Origin: Clostridiales bacterium
Lineage (GTDB): Bacteria; Bacillota; Clostridia; Christensenellales; Aristaeellaceae
Length of the DNA stretch: 64,000 nucleotides
Reading direction: 5' to 3'
Assembly (NCBI GenBank): GCA_015056085.1
Contig: SVHA01000003.1
Location: 158,096-222,095, forward strand
Below, piece after piece: positions 58,057-64,000 of this stretch (its first letter is position 1; each line of letters opens with the position of its first letter). The notes under the pieces were generated by a model, which was given only the letters and a program-made list of their open reading frames with translations, did not search any database and was not told the DNA's origin. The position numbers were made by a program, and so were the translations under genes.

Positions 58057-59913
58057 ATGCATCGAGGTGCACCTCCGCCCCGCGGACCCCGTGGTCCCCG
58101 TGGACCCCGCGGATTCCTGACGGAAGAAGAAAAGGCTGAAATGCCCAAAGTCACCTGGCCGCTGCTGAAGCGGATTTTGTCCTATCTGCTGCCCTACTGG
58201 ACACGCCTGGCGCTGGTAATGGTCACCATTCTGCTCTCCGCCGTGCTGGGCCTGCTGCCCTCTATCATCACCGGCCGCATTGTGGACGAAGCGCTGGTGG
58301 GCGAGAGCATGAAGCAGCTGATCGAGTTGCTGCTGGCGGCAGTGGCGACGCTTCTGGCGTCCCAGCTGGTGTCGGTTTTGTCGTCCTACCTCAACTCGTG
58401 GATCAGCCAGCACATCATCTTCGATATGAAGAACCAGATGTATCGCCATCTGCAGCAGATGAGCCATGCCTTCTTCACGTCCCAGCGTCAGGGCGACATC
58501 ATCACCCGCATGAATGCTGATATCGGCGGCGTGAGCAACGTCATTTCCGGCACGCTGGCCAACATCCTGTCCAACATCGCCACGGTGATCACCACGCTGG
58601 TGGCCCTGTTCAGCATGAACTGGAAAATGGCCATCATCGGCGTGCTGATCATCCCCCTGCTGATTATCCCCACCCGCACTGCCGGCCGCACCCGCTGGAA
58701 GCTGCTCTCCCAGGGCCAGGAAAAGCACGACGAACTCAATCAGCTTATCAACGAAACCCTGTCCGTCAGCGGCTCCCTGCTCACCAAACTCTTCACCCGG
58801 GAGGAAAGCGAGTACAAGAAGTTCGTCGCCGTCAACGGTGAAGTGACCAAACTGGCCCTCCGGGAAACCCTCAGCGGACGATGGTTTTTCATGATCATGG
58901 GCATCTTCACCCAGATCGGCCCGCTGCTGATTTACTTCGCCGGCGGCTATTTGATCATCGCTGCGGGCGAAGTGGGCCTCACCGTGGGTACCATCACCGC
59001 CATGGTGGCGCTGGTCAACCGCCTGTACTGGCCGGTGGAATCCCTGCTGAACATTCAGGTAGATTTCACCCGCTCTCTGGCACTGTTCACCCGTATTTTT
59101 GATTATTTTGATCGTCCCCTGGACATCACTTCCCCGGAAAATCCCCAGTTCCCCGACGTGTCCCATGCGGACATTGAGTTCGATCACGTCCGCTTTGGCT
59201 ACGGGGAGGATCGGGACATCCTGCAGGATGTGTCCTTCACCGTCAACAGCGGCGAAATGGTGGCCATTGTGGGGCCTTCCGGCAGCGGCAAGAGCACCAT
59301 CATCAACCTCCTGCCCCGCCTGTGGGATGTTACCGGCGGCAGCGTGCGCATTGCCGGCGTGGATGTGCGCCAGTTTGACCTGACCCACCTGCGCCAGCAG
59401 ATCGGCATGGTCAGCCAGGACACCTACCTTTTCAACGGCAGCGTCCGGGAGAATCTGCTCTATGCCAACCCTGACGCCACCGAGGAGGCCATGATTGCGG
59501 CCTGCAAGGCGGCCTCCATCCATGATTTCATCATGGCCCAGCCCGAGGGCTACGACACACAGGTGGGCAACCGTGGTCTGAAACTCTCTGGCGGCGAGAA
59601 GCAGCGTGTGTCCATTGCCCGGGTGATTTTGAAGGACCCGAAGATTCTGATTCTGGACGAGGCCACCTCTGCGCTGGATTCCATCTCCGAAAGCGCCATT
59701 CAGGATGCGCTGGAGCACCTGATGGTGGGCCGCACCAGCATTGTGATTGCCCATCGCCTTTCCACCATCATGGCGGCGGACAAGATTCTCACCCTGGCGG
59801 ACGGCGTCATCGCCCAAAGCGGCTCTCATCAGGAGCTGCTCCAGCAGGGCGGCATCTACAAGCAACTCTTTGACACCCAGTTCGGGCGGATGCTCCGCAC
59901 GCTGGAGGAGTGA
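58057..59913 (+). CDS. ABC exporter, fused permease and ATPase (MsbA/LmrA type)
   Basis: 618 residues, one half of a dimeric exporter or heterodimer partner. An unusual N-terminus MHRGAPPPRGPRGPRGPRGF encoded by near-identical 9-bp units precedes six membrane helices (~40-335, starting LALVMVTILLSAVLGLLPS). ATPase at ~375-610: Walker A VGPSGSGKSTIINLL, Q-loop MVSQDTYLF, signature LKLSGGEKQRVSIARVI, Walker B ILILDEATSALD, H-switch IAHRLSTI. ATG 58057 follows GGGAGGAA; the frame is open to 57787 but runs antisense to GH43. Substrate unknown. The stop is followed directly by hairpin repeats. Confidence 0.87.
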   Translation: MHRGAPPPRGPRGPRGPRGFLTEEEKAEMPKVTWPLLKRILSYLLPYWTRLALVMVTILLSAVLGLLPSIITGRIVDEALVGESMKQLIELLLAAVATLLASQLVSVLSSYLNSWISQHIIFDMKNQMYRHLQQMSHAFFTSQRQGDIITRMNADIGGVSNVISGTLANILSNIATVITTLVALFSMNWKMAIIGVLIIPLLIIPTRTAGRTRWKLLSQGQEKHDELNQLINETLSVSGSLLTKLFTREESEYKKFVAVNGEVTKLALRETLSGRWFFMIMGIFTQIGPLLIYFAGGYLIIAAGEVGLTVGTITAMVALVNRLYWPVESLLNIQVDFTRSLALFTRIFDYFDRPLDITSPENPQFPDVSHADIEFDHVRFGYGEDRDILQDVSFTVNSGEMVAIVGPSGSGKSTIINLLPRLWDVTGGSVRIAGVDVRQFDLTHLRQQIGMVSQDTYLFNGSVRENLLYANPDATEEAMIAACKAASIHDFIMAQPEGYDTQVGNRGLKLSGGEKQRVSIARVILKDPKILILDEATSALDSISESAIQDALEHLMVGRTSIVIAHRLSTIMAADKILTLADGVIAQSGSHQELLQQGGIYKQLFDTQFGRMLRTLEE

Positions 59914-60100
59914 GCAGGGGCGCTGCCCCTGGACCCCGCCAGAGGGCTGCGCCCTCTGGACTCCTGCTTGCGGGGCTCTGCCCCGCACCCCACCAAAGGG
60001 CTTTGCCCTTTGGAAATCCACCAGGGGCTCTGCCCCTGGACCCCGGTCGGGGGCCCTGCCCCCGACACCCCCGCAAGGGCCATTGGCCCTTGACCCATTT

Positions 60101-60130
60101 CCCCAAGCCCTGACGGGCTTGGGGGATTGT
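60101..60130 (+). terminator. Terminator hairpin in repeat region 2
   Basis: Arms CCCCAAGCCC / GGGCTTGGGG, loop TGAC, then GATTGTTTG. Probably ends the ABC exporter transcript. Confidence 0.7.
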
Positions 60131-60192
60131 TTGTATATGGGATTTTCCTTTCAGGCTATGTCTTTGTGCAAGGTAAGGTTTCGCCCTCACGG

Positions 60193-60233
60193 GCGACCAA
60201 AGGGCTTTCCGATCGCCCTTTGGAAACCTTCGG
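60193..60233 (+). repeat. 41-nt hairpin module, forward copy (region 2)
   Basis: Identical to the forward module of region 1 (stem CCAAAGGGC / GCCCTTTGG, loop TTTCCGATC). Confidence 0.9.
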
Positions 60234-60321
60234 GCCCCCTTCGGATGAAGGGGTATTAGCCTGTTTATTGAAGGAACGATTTTTGTTGTTCCGGCAAGGA
60301 CAACTTCCCAAGGATGGGACT

Positions 60322-60362
60322 CCGAAGGGGTCCAGGGGGCGACCGGAAAGCCCCCTGGTTGC
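60322..60362 (-). repeat. 41-nt hairpin module, inverted copy (region 2)
   Basis: On the - strand stem CCAGGGGGC / GCCCCCTGG, loop TTTCCGGTC (one base differs from the other copies). Confidence 0.9.
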
Positions 60363-60375
60363 ACCGACAAAGACA

Positions 60376-60984
60376 TAAAACAGGCATCAGACAACAACCT
60401 CTACAACAGTTCCGGCGTGCGGCGCTCCGTCGCCGCACACGGACTCCATCGGAGCGACCCCGAAACGGGCCGCCCCCGCGAGGCGTTTGAGGGTAAGTCC
60501 ACTCAATAACTCTCACAAGACAGGGGGAAAGGGGGGAGTCCAGAGGGGGTGTCTCCGGGTGGGATGAATTGAGACACCCCCTCTGGCCCTCTTTGGTTCT
60601 TTCTCAGGCCTGAGAAAGAACACCCAACAAACGCTACCCCTTGCAAGGTGGGGCTCTGCCCCACACCCCGCCAAAGGGCTTTCCGATCGCCCTTTGGAAA
60701 CCTTCGGTGCCCCTCAGGATGGAAGGGCATTAGACTGCTTATTGGGGGAACGGTTTGCATTTCTTCGTTTTGGTCTACTTACAAGGATGCAGACCGAAGG
60801 GGTCCAGGGGAAACCTTCGGGTTCTCTCACAACGAATGGGCTTTTACCCGTTTGTTGGAGAAACGGTTTTATGCCCCCTTGTACTTCCCCGGTATTTCCC
60901 CCTTTTCCCATGGACAAATGCCGAAAGATGTCGTATAATGTTTGTATACAGACCCCGCAATGGGGGAAAAAGGAGGATATCATC
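60376..60984. repeat. Repeat region 3: palindromes and a degenerate module pair
   Basis: No gene. Contents: hairpin GTGCGGCG / CGCCGCAC (60417-60438); a 16-bp stem CCAGAGGGGGTGTCTC / GAGACACCCCCTCTGG (60540-60586); a perfect 26-bp palindrome centred on CAGGCCTG (60596-60621); the 41-nt module lacking its first four bases (60671-60707); an 85-bp spacer related to those of regions 1 and 2; and a chimeric remnant CCGAAGGGGTCCAGGGG joined to AAACCTTCGG (60794-60820), followed by a further spacer fragment. The TM2 promoter is at the end. Confidence 0.8.
60911..60939 (+). promoter_or_regulatory. Sigma-A promoter of TM2-DUF2752
   Basis: TGGACA (60911-60916), 17-nt spacer, TATAAT (60934-60939). Confidence 0.75.
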
Positions 60985-61320
60985 ATGGACCAGAATAAGG
61001 TGGATATGTTTCTGATGACCAACAACAAGTACTTCCCCGCCGAGAAGATTCCTCAGCTGCGGGAAATGCTGGCGAATGCTGACGAGGGCAAGTTCTCCCT
61101 GCTGTCTGCCGTGGAACTCAAGGATCCCACCACGCTGCTGCTGATTTCCATTTTCCTGGGCAGTTTGGGCATCGACCGCTTCATGCTGGGCGACACCGGC
61201 ATGGGCATCCTCAAGCTGCTGACCGGCGGTTGCTGCGGTATTCTGACCATCGTGGACTGGTTCACCGTGAGCAAGAAGGCCAAGGAACTCAACTTCCAGA
61301 AGATTCTGACCATCCTGTAA
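60985..61320 (+). CDS. TM2 domain membrane protein
   Basis: 111 residues. A hydrophilic N-terminus (~1-45, with an NKVDMFLMTNNKYFPAEKI start) and a TM2 domain of two helices: TTLLLISIFLGSLGIDRFMLGD, then GMGILKLLTGGCCGILTIVDWFTV with the typical Asp-Arg-Phe and Gly-x-x-K-L-T-G-G signature. Function of bacterial TM2 proteins is unknown. ATG 60985 follows AAGGAGGA; the frame runs open to 60694 through repeat sequence. The next gene, DUF2752, begins 1 bp after the stop, a frequent association. Confidence 0.88.
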   Translation: MDQNKVDMFLMTNNKYFPAEKIPQLREMLANADEGKFSLLSAVELKDPTTLLLISIFLGSLGIDRFMLGDTGMGILKLLTGGCCGILTIVDWFTVSKKAKELNFQKILTIL

Positions 61321-61321
61321 G

Positions 61322-61663
61322 ATGGACAGGCGCGCCACGCTGAAAAAGCACGCCGGGATGTTTCTCCTGGCGGTATCGGTATGGCTGATTTGGGTGATGG
61401 TGGGGCTGGAGTGTCCCATCCTCACCCTTTTTCATGTGCCCTGCCCCACCTGCGGATTCACCAGGGCGTGGGTGCTGCTGTTTCAGGGGCAATGGCAGGC
61501 GTCCCTGCAGATGCATCCCATGGCGGTGCCCCTCACACTGGCGCTGGTGCTGGCGTTTCATCTGAAAATCCTGCCGAAAAAAGCAAAGCTGCCCGCCTGG
61601 ATTTTTCTTGCGGGCGTGCTTACCATCAACCTGATTGTCTATATTCTGCGGCTGATGGGCTAA
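61322..61663 (+). CDS. DUF2752 membrane protein
   Basis: 113 residues with three helices: MFLLAVSVWLIWVMVGL, the segment around HPMAVPLTLALVLAFHL, and AWIFLAGVLTINLIVYIL. The family motif CPILTLFHVPCPTCGFTRAW is intact (three Cys and the Gly-Phe-Thr-Arg). Function unknown. It begins 1 bp after the TM2 stop, so translation is coupled and the two probably form a complex or shared pathway. A strong terminator follows 4 bp after its stop. Confidence 0.88.
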   Translation: MDRRATLKKHAGMFLLAVSVWLIWVMVGLECPILTLFHVPCPTCGFTRAWVLLFQGQWQASLQMHPMAVPLTLALVLAFHLKILPKKAKLPAWIFLAGVLTINLIVYILRLMG

Positions 61664-61666
61664 TCA

Positions 61667-61706
61667 ACAATCCCGGCACGAGTGATTGTGCCGGGATTGT
61701 TCTTTT
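61667..61706 (+). terminator. Intrinsic terminator after DUF2752
   Basis: 14-bp perfect stem AACAATCCCGGCAC / GTGCCGGGATTGTT with TTTT. Confidence 0.9.
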
Positions 61707-61729
61707 GGCGCACAGGATGCCCAGTGTCG

Positions 61730-61758
61730 TTGACGCACAAGCGCCGCAGGGGTATAAT
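61730..61758 (+). promoter_or_regulatory. Sigma-A promoter of the threonine aldolase gene
   Basis: TTGACG (61730-61735), 17-nt spacer, TATAAT (61753-61758); leader about 50 nt. Confidence 0.8.
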
Positions 61759-61812
61759 AAACCCGGTTTGATGAATGATTTCCGATTCAAAATTCCTGAA
61801 AGGATGCTTGCG

Positions 61813-62838
61813 ATGATTTATCTCAACTGTGATTATCTGGAGGGCTGCCATCCGGCGATTCTGGAGGCGCTGACCCGCACCAATCTGGAGCAGACCGTGG
61901 GCTATGGCATGGACGACTACTGCGCTCAGGCCAAGGACATGATCCGCAGCCGCTTTGCCTGCCCGGACAGCGCCGTGCATTTCGTGGTGGGCGGCACCCA
62001 GGCCAACACCATCGTGATTGCTTCCGCCCTGCGGCCCTACGAGGGCGCTCTGTGCGCCCACACGGGGCACATCAACGTGCATGAAACCGGGGCGATTGAG
62101 TCCTCCGGGCACAAGTGCATGGCGATTCCCGCTGCGGACGGCAAAATCACCCCTGAACAGATTCTGGCGGAAGTCGCCCTGCAGGGCGATGACGAGCACA
62201 TGGTGCGTCCCGGCATGGTGTATATTTCCATGTCCACGGAACTGGGTACCGTATACACCCTTGCTGAGTTGGAAGCCATCTACGCCGCCTGCCGGAAAAC
62301 CGGCCTGTACCTGTTCGTTGACGGCGCCCGCCTGGGCTATGCCCTCGCTGCGCCCCAGTGCGACATCACGCCGGAAGACCTGCCTCGCCTGTGCGATGTG
62401 TTCACCATTGGCGGAACGAAGGTGGGCGCCCTGTTCGGCGAGGCGATTGTCATCAATCACCCCGACCTGATGCCCCGTTTCCGCTACATGATCAAGCAGC
62501 GGGGCGGTATGCTGGCCAAGGGCCGCCTGCTGGGCCTGCAGTTCACCACGCTGATGCAGGACGACCTGTATTTCCGCATTGCTGAAAAGGCCGTGGAGCA
62601 GGCGCAGCGCATCCGCACGGCGCTGCTGGATAACAACATACCGCTGCTGGTGGATTCCCCCACCAACCAGCTTTTCGGCGTCTTCACCCATGCCCAGGCC
62701 GCCCAATTGGCGAAGGATTTCCATCTGGAAAACAACGGCGTTGTGGATGACGACCATATCGCCCTGCGCATCTGTACTTCCTGGGCTACCACCGAGGAAA
62801 ACGTCGCCGCTCTGCTGAGTGCCATCGCCGGGCTGTGA
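61813..62838 (+). CDS. Low-specificity L-threonine aldolase / beta-eliminating lyase
   Basis: 341-residue PLP enzyme of fold type I that splits threonine (or allo-threonine) into glycine and acetaldehyde. Seen: NCDYLEGCHPAILEAL, VGYGMDDYCAQAKDMI, FVVGGTQANTIVIASAL, HINVHETGAIESSGHKCM (PLP-stacking His), LYLFVDGARLGYAL, and the Schiff-base Lys in FTIGGTKVGALFGEA. The common D of the N-terminal SDTVT motif reads NCD, as in a Clostridia subgroup. ATG 61813 is 8 nt past AAAGGA; ATG 61804 lies on the site. Hairpin repeats begin 3 bp after the stop. Confidence 0.9.
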   Translation: MIYLNCDYLEGCHPAILEALTRTNLEQTVGYGMDDYCAQAKDMIRSRFACPDSAVHFVVGGTQANTIVIASALRPYEGALCAHTGHINVHETGAIESSGHKCMAIPAADGKITPEQILAEVALQGDDEHMVRPGMVYISMSTELGTVYTLAELEAIYAACRKTGLYLFVDGARLGYALAAPQCDITPEDLPRLCDVFTIGGTKVGALFGEAIVINHPDLMPRFRYMIKQRGGMLAKGRLLGLQFTTLMQDDLYFRIAEKAVEQAQRIRTALLDNNIPLLVDSPTNQLFGVFTHAQAAQLAKDFHLENNGVVDDDHIALRICTSWATTEENVAALLSAIAGL

Positions 62839-63027
62839 CCACCAGAGGGCTTTGCCCTCTGGACTCCCAATCGGGGGCGCTGCCCCCGATACCCTTTTGC
62901 GGGGCTTTGCCCCGCGCCCCAATCGGGGGCGCTGCCCCTGCACCCTTCAGCGGGGCTTTGCCCCGCACCCCAATCGGGGGCGCTGCCCCCGATACCCCCG
63001 CAAGGGCCATTGGCCCTTGACCCATTA

Positions 63028-63060
63028 CCCCAAGCCCTGACGGGCTTGGGGGATTTTTTT
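63028..63060 (+). terminator. Terminator hairpin in region 4 (for the aldolase)
   Basis: CCCCAAGCCC / GGGCTTGGGG, loop TGAC, seven T. Confidence 0.85.
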
Positions 63061-63114
63061 ATAGGTGAGATTATCCTTTGTAACTTGTTAAGTCAAGCAA
63101 CAACGGAGGGGACT

Positions 63115-63155
63115 CCGAAGGGGTCCAGGGGGCGATCGGAAAGCCCCCTGGTTGT
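63115..63155 (-). repeat. 41-nt hairpin module, inverted copy (region 4, first)
   Basis: On the - strand stem CCAGGGGGC / GCCCCCTGG, loop TTTCCGATC, tail ACCCCTTCGG. Here it precedes the forward copies. Confidence 0.9.
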
Positions 63156-63232
63156 TGCGGCAAGCAGTGAAACAGGTATCGTATTAGATTTGGGACAGCC
63201 CTCTGTCCAAGGTGAGGGTTTCGCCCTCACGG

Positions 63233-63273
63233 GCGACCAAAGGGCTTTCCGATCGCCCTTTGGAAACCTTCGG
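63233..63273 (+). repeat. 41-nt hairpin module, forward copy (region 4, a)
   Basis: Identical to the forward module of region 1; first of three direct copies. Confidence 0.9.
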
Positions 63274-63307
63274 ATGCAAGTAGTTTTATTTTGCCCTTGA
63301 CCCATCA

Positions 63308-63336
63308 CCCCAAGCCCAAAGGCTTGGGGGATTTTT
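63308..63336 (+). terminator. Terminator hairpin in region 4, second
   Basis: CCCCAAGCC / GGCTTGGGG, loop CAAA, then five T. Confidence 0.7.
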
Positions 63337-63398
63337 CGTTTGTAGGTTTTTCCTTTCAAACTGTACTTTTATGTAAGGCGAGGGTTTCGCCCTCACGG

Positions 63399-63439
63399 GC
63401 GACCAAAGGGCTTTCCGATCGCCCTTTGGAAACCTTCGG
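63399..63439 (+). repeat. 41-nt hairpin module, forward copy (region 4, b)
   Basis: Identical module, 166 bp after copy a. Its upstream ~45 bp (GTACTTTTATGTAAGGCGAG stretch) match region 1 almost exactly. Confidence 0.9.
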
Positions 63440-63472
63440 ATGCAAGTAGTCTTATTTGGCCCTTGACCCATC

Positions 63473-63505
63473 ACCCAAAGCCCAAAGGCTTGGGGGATTG
63501 TTTTT
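63473..63505 (+). terminator. Terminator hairpin in region 4, third
   Basis: CCCAAAGCC / GGCTTGGGG-type stem (one mismatch) and GATTGTTTTT. Confidence 0.6.
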
Positions 63506-63563
63506 ATGTAGGGTTTTCCTTTCATATTGTGCTGTTATGCGAGGTAGGGTTTCGCCCTCACGG

Positions 63564-63604
63564 GCGACCAAAGGGCTTTCCGATCGTCCTTTGGAAACCT
63601 TCGG
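63564..63604 (+). repeat. 41-nt hairpin module, forward copy (region 4, c)
   Basis: 165 bp after copy b, with one change in the right stem (GTCCTTTGG), which makes a G-T-type mismatch. Confidence 0.85.
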
Positions 63605-63756
63605 GCTCCCTCCGTACAAACTATTCGGAGCATGAAAGTTGGAGGAACGAATTTTTGCAGGCAAACAAAAAAGGCCCCCTTGTGTAAAGGGGGCTCCGCC
63701 GTTAGGAGGTGGGGGATTGTCCTGTTCCGTTAAGGTTTGCTCATAAAGGATGCAGA

Positions 63757-63797
63757 CCGAAGGGTTCCAGGGGGCGACCGGAAAGCCCCCTGGTTGC
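63757..63797 (-). repeat. 41-nt hairpin module, inverted copy (region 4, second)
   Basis: On the - strand stem CCAGGGGGC / GCCCCCTGG, loop TTTCCGGTC as in region 2. Confidence 0.9.
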
Positions 63798-63833
63798 CCC
63801 GGTAGGGAAAAGCCGAATCCATAAGACTCCTCC

Positions 63834-63871
63834 AAAAAAGAACACCCCGGAAATCCGTCAGGATTTCCGGG
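63834..63871 (-). terminator. Terminator hairpin in region 4, reverse orientation
   Basis: On the - strand CCCGGAAATCC / GGATTTCCGGG with loop TGAC, then GTGTTCTTTTTT. By analogy with region 1 a - strand gene may end just beyond base 64000. Confidence 0.75.
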
Positions 63872-64000
63872 TAATGGGTCAAGGGCCAATGGCCCTTGCG
63901 GGGTGCAGGGGCGGCGCCCCTGCTGGGGTGTGGGGCAAAGCCCCACAAGCAGGAGTCCAGAGGGCGCAGCCCTTTGGCGGGGGTGTCGGGGGCAGGGCCC

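Larger units (their letters stand above)
59914..60375. repeat. Modular hairpin repeat region 2
   Basis: Begins at the base after the exporter stop. Six palindromes with different stems but the same form (e.g. CCAGAGGGC TGC GCCCTCTGG; CCAAAGGGC TTT GCCCTTTGG; CCAGGGGC TCT GCCCCTGG), then the palindrome CAAGGGCCATTGGCCCTTG (60074-60092), a terminator hairpin, the forward 41-nt module (60193-60233), an 88-bp spacer starting CCCCCTTCGGATGAAGGGG, and the inverted module (60322-60362). Same order as the left part of region 1. Confidence 0.9.
62839..64000. repeat. Modular hairpin repeat region 4 (continues beyond the window)
   Basis: No gene in 1162 bp. Order: six palindromes (CCAGAGGGCTTTGCCCTCTGG type, then CGGGGGC GCT GCCCCCG and CGGGGC TTT GCCCCG alternating), CAAGGGCCATTGGCCCTTG (63001-63019), a terminator hairpin, an inverted module (63115-63155), then three tandem ~166-bp units each with a terminator hairpin and forward module (63233, 63399, 63564), a 152-bp spacer, an inverted module (63757-63797), and reverse-oriented terminator and palindromes to the end. 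Open frames here are repeat artefacts. Confidence 0.9.

Noticed and set aside
63170..63604. CRISPR array
   Set aside because: Three ~166-bp units with conserved interiors, not short repeats with unique 30-40-bp spacers, and no cas gene.

Overview
The window looks like chromosomal DNA of a GC-rich, low-copy-mobile-element Bacillota, most likely an uncultured gut-type Clostridia (Christensenellales-like is my guess; the order is not proven). Reasons: AGGAGG-type ribosome binding sites, sigma-A promoters of TTGACA-17-TATAAT form, the Firmicutes gene order rimP-nusA-ylxR-ylxQ-infB-rbfA-nrnA-truB-ribF, an Rrf2-nifS-iscU minimal Fe-S operon, the Firmicutes pair mrfA-mrfB (yprA-yprB), greA-lysS, DegV, YitT, CapA and an AbrB regulator. 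No rRNA, tRNA, CRISPR array, phage or transposase gene was seen.

Layout. 1-13.2 kb: mostly + strand (YitT, DMT exporter, TrmH-type methyltransferase; an ECF sigma/DUF4349 pair on -; XRE-cupin regulator with acyl-CoA ligase; YARHG secreted protein; two short coiled-coil membrane proteins on -; Lrp regulator with aminotransferase; CapA; a 50-residue gene; a Tat-exported redox/FMN-binding protein). 13.4-24.2 kb: - strand (MFS, XRE and PAP2 genes; Fe-S operon; a MarR-controlled 1000-residue MacB-like ABC transporter; an ABC-2 exporter; a KTR/AbrB pair). 24.4-32.4 kb: secreted duplicated protein, greA-lysS, GDPD-MFS, asparaginase, Sel1 protein. 32.5-41.5 kb: the translation/transcription operon from rimP to ribF. 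41.6-44.9 kb: radical SAM, DegV, DUF5711 genes on +. 45.5-57.9 kb: nadR, a DnaA-box cluster, cwlD-like amidase, mfd, pth, TPR, mrfB, mrfA, GH43. 58-62.8 kb: ABC exporter, TM2/DUF2752 pair, threonine aldolase.

The most unusual content is non-coding. Three regions (44862-45529, 59914-60984, 62839-64000) consist almost wholly of modular hairpins that begin within a few bases of the preceding stop codon. They share a 41-nt hairpin with a fixed loop (TTTCCGATC) and stems that change in a compensated way; copies occur as inverted pairs about 88 bp apart, an architecture like the REP doublets (REPINs) of Gammaproteobacteria, here in a Bacillota. A second notable stretch is 46651-46992, which has nine DnaA-box-like 9-mers in 148 bp (two perfect) plus repeated TGCATA motifs, yet no dnaA, dnaN or other usual origin neighbour is in view.

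Regulation can be read directly in several places: an ECF-type promoter in front of the sigma gene (autoregulation), inverted operators around the MarR promoter, an inverted repeat just downstream of the Rrf2 promoter, direct repeats behind the abrB -10 box, and overlapping divergent promoters for the MFS gene and asparaginase. All functions are from sequence recognition by eye; no database search or folding program was run.
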